A stretch of DNA of 6,488 bases, from the NCBI GenBank assembly GCA_028678965.1, contig JAJRCM010000104.1, forward strand, positions 1 through 6,488, read 5' to 3'. The position numbers were made by a program, and so were the translations under genes. This stretch comes from Methanomicrobiales archaeon. GTDB lineage: Archaea > Halobacteriota > Methanomicrobia > Methanomicrobiales > JACTUA01. The notes under the pieces are model-generated. The model was given only the letters and a program-made list of their open reading frames with translations, had not been told where the DNA came from and made no database searches. Positions 1 through 5,872 of this stretch are shown piece by piece; position 1 is the first letter of the stretch; each line of letters begins with the position of its first letter.

Positions 1-921
1 GTCACCGGCGTATCAGGGAGCGGGAAGTCCACCCTCATCCACGAGATACTCTATAAAGCCCTCCAGCGGGAGCTCCACGGAGCAAAGGTGACCGCCGGTG
101 CTCACGATGCCATCGAACACCACGGCTATATCGATAAGGTGATCATCATTGACCAGAGTCCCATTGGTAGAACCCCGCGGAGCAACCCGGCCACCTACAC
201 CAAAGTATTCGATGAGATACGGCGGGTATTTGCGTCGACCAAAGAGGCCAAGATGAGGGGGTATACACCGGCACGGTTCTCCTTTAACCTCAAAGGTGGC
301 CGGTGTGAAGCGTGCCAGGGCGACGGACTGATCAAGATTGAGATGCACTTCCTCCCGGACGTGTATATCGAGTGCGAGGAGTGTAAAGGGAAGCGCTATA
401 ACCGGGAGACCCTGGAGGTGCACTACAAGGGGAAGTCTATCGCTGATGTCCTGGCCATGAGCGTAGAGGAGGCGTACGGATTCTTTGCGCATAATCCCGC
501 CATCCGCAATCGCCTCGAGACCCTGGTGCGGGTCGGGCTGGGTTACATCACCCTCGGTCAGAGCTCCACCACGCTTTCCGGAGGAGAGGCGCAGCGCATC
601 AAACTCACCCGGGAGCTGGCGCGGAAAGGAACGGGTAAGACACTCTACCTCCTTGACGAGCCCACTACAGGACTCCATTTCCATGACGTGAAGAATCTTA
701 TCAGGGTGCTCGATGACCTGGTGGCCAGGGGAAACACCGTCGTGGTCATTGAACATAACCTGGATATCATCAAGTCAGCTGACCACATCATCGACCTCGG
801 TCCAGAGGGCGGGGAGGGTGGGGGGATGGTGGTCGTAACGGGTACACCGGAGGAGGTGGCGAAGGATGAGAAGAGCTACACCGGGCAGTATCTGAGGAGG
901 ATTCTCCATGCCACCAGTTGA
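1..921 (+). CDS. uvrA: UvrA, excinuclease ABC subunit A, C-terminal part (5' end outside window)
   Basis: UvrA is the damage-sensing ATPase of nucleotide excision repair; it dimerises, scans DNA and loads UvrB. The reading frame is open from the first base, so only the second ATPase module is visible (306 codons; complete UvrA is about 940 aa). Numbered from the window edge, I see Walker [10 protein letters not shown] at residues 3-11, the zinc finger C102-x2-C105-x19-C125-x2-C128, the ABC signature LSGGEAQR at 192-199, Walker B with [10 protein letters not shown] at 217-226 (D219, E220) and the switch histidine in IEHN (H252). All are intact. The tail ends in the usual GTPEEVA and TGQYL region, so the C-terminus looks complete. 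The stop lies 14 nt inside uvrC, which points to one operon with uvrC and uvrB. UvrABC in mesophilic archaea is generally regarded as acquired from bacteria. Identity is essentially certain. Confidence 0.98.
   Translation, partial: VTGVSGSGKSTLIHEILYKALQRELHGAKVTAGAHDAIEHHGYIDKVIIIDQSPIGRTPRSNPATYTKVFDEIRRVFASTKEAKMRGYTPARFSFNLKGGRCEACQGDGLIKIEMHFLPDVYIECEECKGKRYNRETLEVHYKGKSIADVLAMSVEEAYGFFAHNPAIRNRLETLVRVGLGYITLGQSSTTLSGGEAQRIKLTRELARKGTGKTLYLLDEPTTGLHFHDVKNLIRVLDDLVARGNTVVVIEHNLDIIKSADHIIDLGPEGGEGGGMVVVTGTPEEVAKDEKSYTGQYLRRILHATS
894..900 (+). promoter_or_regulatory. Ribosome binding site of uvrC
   Basis: GAGGAGG lies inside the end of uvrA and 7 nt before the ATG at 908. It supports that ATG as the uvrC start and shows that uvrC is translated from the uvrA message although the genes overlap. 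Confidence 0.85.
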
Positions 922-2467
922 TCCTGCTGCCCTCCCCAAAAACCCTGGCTGCTACCTGTTCCGTGATGCCGAAGGTAGCATCCTGTATATCGGGAAGGCG
1001 AAGAACCTCCGTCAAAGGGTGGCACATTATTTAAAAAAGGAGGATCACGACCCAAAGACCCGCCAGCTTGTTGGGCAGATCGCTGATGTGGATGTTATCG
1101 TGACCGAGAACGAGGTCGAAGCGCTGATACTTGAGAGCAACCTGATCAAGCGCCATCAGCCAAAGTACAACATCGACCTGAAGGATGCGAAGAGCTTTGC
1201 CTATATTCAGATTTCGGACGATCCGTTTCCCCGTATCGGCATCGCCAGGCGCCCATCAGGAGAGGGGGGGTCCTTGTATGGGCCGTTTGTCTCTGCCAGG
1301 GAACGGGACCATGTCCTGCGGGTGCTCAAAAAAACATTTACCCTTCGTTCCTGCCGCCGACTTCCAAAACGGGCGTGTCTGCGGTATCATATGCACTCCT
1401 GCAGCGCCCCCTGCATCGGAAAGATATCACTTGAAGCGTATGAGAACGAGGTGCAGAAAACGGAGGCTGTGCTGAAAGGTCGTTCCTCGGAGCTGCTGGC
1501 TGCCCTCCGGACAGAGATGGCAGGGCGATCCGCGGCGATGGAGTTTGAGCAGGCAAAGGAGATCCGTGATCAGATCGCCGCCATTGAAGGGCTCACTGTC
1601 CGTCAGCACATGGAGCGCCTGAAGCGTTCCGATGAGGATATCATCAACTGTATTGCTGCCGGAGGGAGGGTGACACTCGCGGTCTTTCACACCTTCCACG
1701 GTAGGCTTGCGGAAAAGGAAGTATTCTCCTTTGATGATCGGGCCGGGGTTCTGGAGGAATTTCTAGTCCAGTACTACGCCGAACGGGAACCCCCGCGGGA
1801 ACTCATCCTCCCCAGACCGGTCGATGATTCCCTCATCCAATTTCTCTCCGTGCGCAAGGGGCGGCAGGTCCTGGTTACCATCCCGCAGCGGGGAGAAAAG
1901 AAGAAGCTGCTCGACCTTGTGCACCGCAACCTGGAACTAACTTCTGCTGGTGAGGGGGCACGGGGTGAGGAACTCCGTAGAACCCTGAATCTGGCTGCGG
2001 TACCCCATGTGATAGAGTGCTTCGACATCTCCCATATCTCGGGAACCTCGATGGTGGGATCGATGGTGCAGTTCCGCGACGGGAAACCCGATAAGAGAAA
2101 ATACCGGAGGTTCCGAATCAGGTCGGTGAAAGGTTCTGATGACTTGTCTTCGATGGCAGAAGTGGTACGACGCCGGTATACACGGCTGGTGAGGGAGGGA
2201 GAGGAACTCCCTGACCTGGTGATCGTAGACGGCGGCCGCGGTCAGGTCCAGGCAGCAAAGGAGGAGCTCAATACCCTGCACCTTTCCATCCTGGTCATAG
2301 GTATCGCCAAACGGGAAGAACGGGTGTACCTGCCGGGCAGCGCATCTCCTCTCCCGCTCAGCAGGGACGATCGGGCATCACGGTACATTCAGGAGATACG
2401 AGATGAAGCCCATCGGTTCGCCCACGCGTATCACACATTGCTCCGACGAAAGGAGGTGAAGGGATGA
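908..2467 (+). CDS. uvrC: UvrC, excinuclease ABC subunit C, short form without C-terminal HhH
   Basis: UvrC makes the 3' and then the 5' incision around a lesion marked by UvrB. Domains in order: GIY-YIG nuclease at about residues 10-95 (GCY 14-16, YIG 27-29, R36, catalytic E76); a four-cysteine region C149, C157, C165, C169, matching the reported iron-sulphur site of bacterial UvrC; a UVR motif at about 196-230 that contacts the UvrB C-terminus; and an RNase H-like nuclease with the expected acid-acid-histidine set D373 (CFDISH), D441 (VDGGRGQ) and H502 (DEAHRFA). Both nuclease sites therefore look active. The protein has 519 aa against about 600 in bacteria and ends 17 residues after H502, so the tandem helix-hairpin-helix DNA-binding region is absent. 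The ATG at 908 is supported by the upstream GAGGAGG and by the N-terminal motif [10 protein letters not shown]. It overlaps uvrA by 14 nt and uvrB by 4 nt. Confidence 0.98.
   Translation: MPPVDPAALPKNPGCYLFRDAEGSILYIGKAKNLRQRVAHYLKKEDHDPKTRQLVGQIADVDVIVTENEVEALILESNLIKRHQPKYNIDLKDAKSFAYIQISDDPFPRIGIARRPSGEGGSLYGPFVSARERDHVLRVLKKTFTLRSCRRLPKRACLRYHMHSCSAPCIGKISLEAYENEVQKTEAVLKGRSSELLAALRTEMAGRSAAMEFEQAKEIRDQIAAIEGLTVRQHMERLKRSDEDIINCIAAGGRVTLAVFHTFHGRLAEKEVFSFDDRAGVLEEFLVQYYAEREPPRELILPRPVDDSLIQFLSVRKGRQVLVTIPQRGEKKKLLDLVHRNLELTSAGEGARGEELRRTLNLAAVPHVIECFDISHISGTSMVGSMVQFRDGKPDKRKYRRFRIRSVKGSDDLSSMAEVVRRRYTRLVREGEELPDLVIVDGGRGQVQAAKEELNTLHLSILVIGIAKREERVYLPGSASPLPLSRDDRASRYIQEIRDEAHRFAHAYHTLLRRKEVKG
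2451..2459 (+). promoter_or_regulatory. Ribosome binding site of uvrB
   Basis: AGGAGGTGA, nearly a full complement to the 3' end of 16S rRNA, lies in the last codons of uvrC. The AGGAGG core is 7 nt before the ATG at 2464, which fixes the uvrB start and supports strong re-initiation at the ATGA junction. Confidence 0.88.
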
Positions 2468-4422
2468 ACCACTTCCTGTTAAAGTCTCCCTTCACGCCAC
2501 GTGGATCCCAGCCGGAAGCACTGCGGCAGCTGGTGGAGGGACTTCAGAGCGGGATGAGGTACCAGACCCTGCTGGGGGTCACCGGGTCAGGGAAGACCTT
2601 CACCATAGCAAATGTGATCGAAGCGGTACAGCGGCCCACGCTGGTCATCGCCCATAATAAAACCCTCGCTGCCCAGTTGTACAGTGAATTCCAGGAATTC
2701 TTCCCGAAGAATCGGGTGGAGTACTTTGTCTCTTATTATGATTACTATCAGCCTGAGTCATACATCCCGGCAAAAGATCAGTACATCGAGAAGGATGCAC
2801 AGGTCAATCCGCGCATTGAGCAGCTCCGCCTGTCTACCACCGCTTCCCTCCTCTCCAGGGAGGATGTGATCGTGGTCGCATCGGTGTCCTGTATTTATGG
2901 ACTGGGGAACCCTGTAAACTTCCGGAATATGGGGTTCGAAATCCGAAGGGGAGATCGCTTCCCGCGGGATGAGATCCTCCGCCACCTGATCGAGATCCAG
3001 TATGAGCGGAATGATCTGGATCTCTTCCCCGGTCGGTTCAGGGTGAGGGGCGAAGTGATCGATCTTGTCCCCGGTTATTACCCCCAGATCATCCGTATAG
3101 AAACGTTCGGTGATCAGATTGAGCGGATACGGGAGATTGACAGGATAACCGGAAAACCTCTCGCTGACCTCCCGTACTACCACGTGTATCCTGCCCGCCA
3201 TTTTGTCACCCCGCCCTCTACTATCGGGAGGGCAGTTGAATCTATACGGGAAGAGCTGGCAGAGCGCCTTCCCGAACTCCCTCTTCTGGAGGCGCACCGG
3301 CTGGAACAGCGAACACTCTATGACCTGGAGATGATCGAGGAGACTGGGTTCTGTAAGGGGATTGAGAATTACTCACGACATTTTGATCTCCGTGCGAAGG
3401 GTCAGCGCCCCTACTGCCTCCTGGATTACTTCCCGGATGACTTTCTGATGGTAATCGATGAAAGTCATCAGACCATTCCCCAGCTCCATGGAATGTATCG
3501 CGGGGATCGATCCCGAAAGCAGGCGCTCATTGATTACGGATTCAGGCTGCCGAGCGCGTACGATAACCGGCCCCTGACCTTTAACGAGTTCGAAGAGTCC
3601 ATGCGCCGGGTCATCTTTGTCTCGGCAACACCGGGTGAGTATGAAGCTCGCCATGCTGTACAGGTGGTGGAACAGGTGGTCCGTCCCACCGGATTACTCG
3701 AACCCCACGTGGAGGTCCGTCCGGTTGATGACCAGACAACCGATGTCATCCATGAGATACAGGATACGATCCGAAGGGGTGACCGGGTGCTCGTCACCAC
3801 GCTCACCAAACGGTTGGCCGAGGAACTCTCCGAGTACCTGGCCGATCAGGGAATACGGACCCGGTACCTCCACTCAGAGATCGAGACGATCGAGCGGACA
3901 GAGATTATCCGGCAGCTCAGGCTCGGGAAGTTCGATGTACTGGTGGGGATCAACCTCCTGCGGGAAGGGTTGGATATTCCGGAGGTGGGATTCATCGGCA
4001 TCCTGGATGCTGATAAGGAAGGATTTCTTAGGGATGAGAAGAGCCTGATCCAGATCATTGGCCGGGCTGCGCGGAATATCAATGCCAGAGTCGTGCTGTA
4101 CGCAGATTCGGTGACCGGATCGATGAGGAGGGCGCTCGATGAGGTGGCGAGGAGGCGGGCGATCCAGATGGCCTATAATGAACTCCACGGGGTGATTCCC
4201 CAGACCATCATCAAACCTATACGGGAGAAAGAAGTGGAGATCAGGGATGTCGCTCACGTGCCAAAACGGGAGATTCCGAATATTCTCATCGAACTGGAGG
4301 CGAAAATGAGGAAAGCAGCGGAGGAGCTTGATTTTGAACGCGCCATCGCCCTCCGCGATACCATCTCGAACTTCAGGCGCCGTCTTGAGCGGGGAGCGGG
4401 CAGCCACGGATACCATAACTAG
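2464..4422 (+). CDS. uvrB: UvrB, excinuclease ABC subunit B
   Basis: UvrB is the helicase-like subunit that receives DNA from UvrA, inserts a beta-hairpin beside the lesion and recruits UvrC. The 652 aa fit the family (about 660-670). Visible in order: Walker A GVTGSGKT at 38-45, the aromatic beta-hairpin YYDYYQPESYIP at 91-102 used for damage verification, Walker B DESH at 332-335, SATPGEYE at 387-394, helicase motif V GINLLREGLDIPEV at 495-508, motif VI QIIGRAARN at 530-538, and a C-terminal UVR coiled-coil at about 604-639 that pairs with the UVR motif of UvrC. No key residue is missing. The start is set by AGGAGGTGA and the 4-nt ATGA overlap with uvrC. The stop codon overlaps that of the convergent rlmH, leaving no intergenic space for a terminator. 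Identity is essentially certain. Confidence 0.98.
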   Translation: MNHFLLKSPFTPRGSQPEALRQLVEGLQSGMRYQTLLGVTGSGKTFTIANVIEAVQRPTLVIAHNKTLAAQLYSEFQEFFPKNRVEYFVSYYDYYQPESYIPAKDQYIEKDAQVNPRIEQLRLSTTASLLSREDVIVVASVSCIYGLGNPVNFRNMGFEIRRGDRFPRDEILRHLIEIQYERNDLDLFPGRFRVRGEVIDLVPGYYPQIIRIETFGDQIERIREIDRITGKPLADLPYYHVYPARHFVTPPSTIGRAVESIREELAERLPELPLLEAHRLEQRTLYDLEMIEETGFCKGIENYSRHFDLRAKGQRPYCLLDYFPDDFLMVIDESHQTIPQLHGMYRGDRSRKQALIDYGFRLPSAYDNRPLTFNEFEESMRRVIFVSATPGEYEARHAVQVVEQVVRPTGLLEPHVEVRPVDDQTTDVIHEIQDTIRRGDRVLVTTLTKRLAEELSEYLADQGIRTRYLHSEIETIERTEIIRQLRLGKFDVLVGINLLREGLDIPEVGFIGILDADKEGFLRDEKSLIQIIGRAARNINARVVLYADSVTGSMRRALDEVARRRAIQMAYNELHGVIPQTIIKPIREKEVEIRDVAHVPKREIPNILIELEAKMRKAAEELDFERAIALRDTISNFRRRLERGAGSHGYHN

Positions 4423-4895
4423 CGGTGGTACGGTTCGCCGCGGATGATACGGAAGCCACGGTACAGCTGCTCCAGGAGGATAAGCCGTGCCAGCTGGTGA
4501 GTGAAGGTCATGGGGGAGAGAGAAAGCCGGTGGGCACATCGATCCCTCACTTCATCGGAAAGGCCAAGCTCCCCCCCAATGAGAAAGGCGACGGTATGGG
4601 GGCCGGTGATCTCCCACTGTTTCAATTTTCCGGCGAACTGGCTGCTGGTCCAACGCTCTCCTTCCGGGTCAAGGGCAACAACCTGGCAATCCGAGGGGAG
4701 TGCCCGGAGGAGTTCCCGACCTTCTGCTTCCTGTATGGCAGTCATCTCCGCGGAAGCTGTTCCGCGGGCGGTATGGTCCTTCACCTCAATGACTTTGACA
4801 GAGGCATAGGGGCGAAGCCTGACAAGGTATTCCTCAATTCCCACGTTGAGATAACGCTCCCGTATCTTTCCCACAGCAAGGATGAGTAGCTGCAC
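4419..4895 (-). CDS. rlmH: RlmH, 23S rRNA (pseudouridine-1915-N3)-methyltransferase, SPOUT family
   Basis: RlmH uses S-adenosylmethionine to methylate N3 of a pseudouridine in helix 69 of 23S rRNA on the assembled ribosome. The 158 aa match the family's usual 155-160. Visible are the LDPEG strand-turn at 75-79, the SAM-binding knot segment FLIGGELGLS at 104-113, the conserved SLSPMTFTHQLAR at 125-137, and the family's C-terminus RGEPYHR at 152-158. The start is GTG (4895-4893). An in-frame TAG lies 16 codons upstream with no ATG, GTG or TTG between, and the N-terminus MQLLILAVGK fits the family. I see no good Shine-Dalgarno site, so expression may be weak or leaderless. The gene faces uvrB and shares the CTAG of its stop. 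Family identity is firm; the exact modified base in this organism is inferred. Confidence 0.95.
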   Translation of the reverse strand: MQLLILAVGKIRERYLNVGIEEYLVRLRPYASVKVIEVKDHTARGTASAEMTAIQEAEGRELLRALPSDCQVVALDPEGERWTSSQFAGKLKQWEITGPHTVAFLIGGELGLSDEVRDRCAHRLSLSPMTFTHQLARLILLEQLYRGFRIIRGEPYHR

Positions 4896-5048
4896 AGCAA
4901 AGGGAAGCTCTCGCCGCAGGAAGATGAACGTTCGTATCGTTAGCTACATCGAAATGCCGGGAATCAGGAGGATTCGTGGATAGGATAGGAGGAAAGAGTG
5001 GTATCCCCTCTACTGAGATAAAAGGGGAGGGAAACGGGAGCGTGACCA
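4896..5048. other. Intergenic region upstream of rlmH, no gene seen
   Basis: The plus strand here is purine-rich with the repeated GGATAGGATA near 4977-4988. A 6-bp inverted repeat TCCCCT / AGGGGA (5004-5009 and 5023-5028, 13-nt loop) is the only clear structure. On the minus strand CTTTTATC (5025-5018) is a weak TATA-like candidate for an rlmH promoter, but it would give a leader of about 100 nt. I see no convincing coding frame. Confidence 0.4.
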
Positions 5049-5054
5049 ATGGAG

Positions 5055-5062
5055 ATTATATC
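5055..5062 (+). promoter_or_regulatory. TATA-like box before the 5089 gene
   Basis: ATTATATC stands out in GC-rich surroundings. With the usual archaeal spacing of about 26 nt from box centre to transcript start, transcription would begin near 5085, just before the TTG at 5089 and next to an ATG at 5082. This suggests a leaderless or nearly leaderless message. No factor B element is obvious, so this is a prediction only. Confidence 0.4.
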
Positions 5063-5067
5063 CTTGC

Positions 5068-5089
5068 ACTCCCACCCACTCATGGGAGT
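5068..5089. repeat. 7-bp perfect inverted repeat near the predicted transcript start
   Basis: ACTCCCA (5068-5074) and TGGGAGT (5083-5089) are perfect inverted copies separated by 8 nt. The pair sits just downstream of the TATA-like box and covers the predicted transcription start. That is a typical place for a repressor operator in archaea, though a hairpin or chance is possible. Confidence 0.4.
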
Positions 5090-5361
5090 TGATACCTATA
5101 CCGGCACGGCATAAAGTTGTGGAGGCAGGAACCAGGGAGAGTGCCTTCTGCACCCTCGCCATTTTGAGCATGGCAGAGGGGGAGTTACGGGAGGTCCGAC
5201 GGCATGTCCGAGGAGATCACAAACGACGGATTGACGCCGCCATCACCATCATGCACATCATCGCCACGGATACCCAGCGGACCTATGCAATCACTGACAA
5301 TGAGGCAGCGCAGGCCATCAGGGCTGCAGCAGAATGTAGATCAACAGGAACGCACCGGTAA
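5089..5361 (+). CDS. Unknown protein of up to 90 aa, start uncertain
   Basis: I do not recognise this protein. The frame has codon use like the neighbouring genes, with mostly G or C in third positions, and an amphipathic, largely helical composition. Residues 18-30 (SAFCTLAILSMAE) and 49-60 (DAAITIMHIIAT) look like buried helices, separated by a basic stretch (REVRRHVRGDHKRR, 34-47), and an alanine-rich helix follows at 68-81. There is no signal peptide, membrane segment or metal motif. The most upstream start is TTG 5089; GTG 5119 and ATG 5170 are alternatives, and none has a well-spaced Shine-Dalgarno site. The TATA-like box at 5055-5062 would suit a leaderless start near 5082-5089. The basic helical middle could bind nucleic acid, but that is only a guess. 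It might be the remains of a longer gene. Confidence 0.45.
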   Translation: MIPIPARHKVVEAGTRESAFCTLAILSMAEGELREVRRHVRGDHKRRIDAAITIMHIIATDTQRTYAITDNEAAQAIRAAAECRSTGTHR

Positions 5362-5449
5362 TCAGTGCACCAAGCGCGGCAAGCTGGATGAGGAGGGGGA
5401 GGAGGGTGAATCCCTTCCGACTCCTGTTGCGCTGGTAGAATCCTTCCGT
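5318..5449 (-). CDS. Possible small single-span membrane protein, no standard start codon
   Basis: This minus-strand frame has 43 sense codons between an in-frame TAG (5452-5450) and TGA (5320-5318). It reads as a basic, polar N-terminus (GFYQRNRSRKG, residues 3-13) followed by one long hydrophobic segment (residues 14-41, including LAALGALITGAFLLIYILL) and a short QP end. That is the layout of a membrane protein with its N-terminus in the cytoplasm. Codons are like those of the genome. No ATG, GTG or TTG precedes the hydrophobic segment; the frame opens with ACG. A TATA-like box at 5476-5468 would start transcription almost exactly there. If one base were removed around 5438-5442, an ATG at 5469-5467 would give an intact protein of about 50 aa. 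It may be a frameshifted gene, an unusual start, or a chance frame. It overlaps the end of the convergent 5089 gene by 44 nt. Confidence 0.35.
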   Translation of the reverse strand, partial: TEGFYQRNRSRKGFTLLPLLIQLAALGALITGAFLLIYILLQP

Positions 5450-5456
5450 CTACCGG
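5432..5456. repeat. 8-bp imperfect inverted repeat
   Basis: The sides CTGGTAGA (5432-5439) and TCTACCGG (5449-5456) pair over 8 bp with one G-T wobble and a 9-nt loop. The repeat covers the opening codons and predicted transcript start of the small minus-strand membrane frame, so it could be an operator or an RNA hairpin there. Confidence 0.3.
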
Positions 5457-5467
5457 ATGCTTCCCGC

Positions 5468-5476
5468 ATTTAAAAA
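5468..5476 (-). promoter_or_regulatory. TATA-like box on the minus strand
   Basis: Read on the minus strand this is TTTTTAAAT, a good match to an archaeal TATA box. The expected transcript start is near 5446, in the first codons of the minus-strand membrane frame. The T5 run could instead help end a transcript of the 5493-5639 minus frame, whose stop lies 16 nt upstream on that strand. Confidence 0.35.
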
Positions 5477-5492
5477 GACCGGGACGCAATTG

Positions 5493-5639
5493 CTACCTGA
5501 CCATAAGGTTGCCATGGATGTTCAGACGGGGGATGTCGCAAACCGGGGGGAAGGGGACGCTGATGATCGCATCCCGTATTCCCTTCAGGTAGACACCCGT
5601 ATCTGCCTGGGCTTGCCTGCCAATAGTTAAGACATACAA
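5493..5639 (-). CDS. Possible 48-aa unknown ORF or gene remnant
   Basis: This minus-strand frame starts at TTG (5639-5637) and ends at TAG (5495-5493). Its codons have G or C in most third positions, and it has a protein-like mix (for example YLKGIRDAIISVPF at residues 17-30). I do not recognise it. GGGGATG lies about 10 nt before the TTG, a poor ribosome site, and an in-frame TGA lies 7 codons upstream, so it cannot extend far. A plus-strand frame in exact codon register (5457-5630, 57 codons) covers the same DNA and is also open, so at most one is likely to be real. Treat it as a candidate or a decayed fragment. Confidence 0.22.
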   Translation of the reverse strand: MYVLTIGRQAQADTGVYLKGIRDAIISVPFPPVCDIPRLNIHGNLMVR

Positions 5640-5775
5640 GGGCTGGCATCCCCATCAGCGCTATCCATTATGTCAGTCTTTCGATGTGATATTCTCCTCT
5701 GAGATAAGTCCTGAACATCGTATTTTCTGCAATGAAGACTATCAGGGTGATAGGATGCAATGCTTCAGAATAATA

Positions 5776-5783
5776 TTTTATAT
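5776..5783 (+). promoter_or_regulatory. TATA box, likely promoter of the universal stress gene
   Basis: TTTTATAT, preceded by A-rich AATAATA that could serve as a factor B element, is the best archaeal promoter match in the window. The predicted start near 5806 leaves a leader of about 67 nt. A second candidate at 5812-5820 would give a leader of about 30 nt. Confidence 0.5.
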
Positions 5784-5862
5784 CGCAACCAATATGTAGT
5801 GTTTGAATGAGGATATATTCCGTTTCACGCTCTCTGCTGCCAGAGCAGGAATGGATTGTTTC

Positions 5863-5867
5863 GTGAT
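5863..5867 (+). promoter_or_regulatory. Ribosome binding site of the universal stress gene
   Basis: GTGAT matches part of the anti-Shine-Dalgarno sequence and ends 5 nt before the ATG at 5873. An in-frame TGA at 5867-5869 rules out any earlier start. Confidence 0.5.
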
Positions 5868-5872
5868 GATCC

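Larger units (their letters stand above)
5049..5114 (+). other. Possible 21-aa leader ORF overlapping the start of the unknown gene
   Basis: An ATG frame of 21 codons begins at 5049 and contains a second in-frame ATG at 5082. GGGAG lies at 5036-5040, 8 nt before the first ATG. The frame runs through the TATA-like box and the inverted repeat and ends at TAA 5112-5114, in a different frame from the 5089 gene. It could be chance, a leader peptide, or the true N-terminus of the following protein if a frameshift separates them. No sequence motif supports a function. Confidence 0.15.
5640..5872. other. AT-rich intergenic region upstream of the universal stress gene
   Basis: Base composition drops to clearly AT-rich compared with the rest of the window. 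I see no convincing gene, only TATA-like boxes (TTTTATAT 5776-5783 and GATATATTC near 5812-5820), a 9-codon ATG frame at 5851-5880, and the ribosome site of the next gene. On the minus strand AGAGGAGA near 5701-5694 resembles a ribosome site but has no start codon at a workable distance. Confidence 0.5.

Noticed and set aside
3874..4539. 221-codon minus-strand frame across the uvrB / rlmH junction
   Set aside because: Long antisense frames are expected in GC-rich genes; both real genes here are fully accounted for by conserved motifs.
4425..4889. 154-codon plus-strand frame opposite rlmH
   Set aside because: It is the antisense shadow of rlmH, whose minus-strand product carries all the family motifs; the plus-strand protein shows no recognisable feature.
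5386..5410. Purine-rich GAGGAGG-type stretch resembling a Shine-Dalgarno site or polypurine tract
   Set aside because: No start codon of a credible gene follows at the right distance; the purines are the complement of CTC and CCC codons in the hydrophobic minus-strand frame.
5402..5416. KGFTLLPLL on the minus strand resembling a bacterial type IV prepilin cleavage site
   Set aside because: The conserved glutamate after the cleavage site is missing, archaeal pilins use a different motif, and the frame ends too soon to encode a pilin.
5204..5473. 89-codon plus-strand frame beginning MSEEITNDG
   Set aside because: The product is low-complexity, rich in S, P, E and G, overlaps the better 5089 frame and has weak coding-like composition, so it is probably a shadow.
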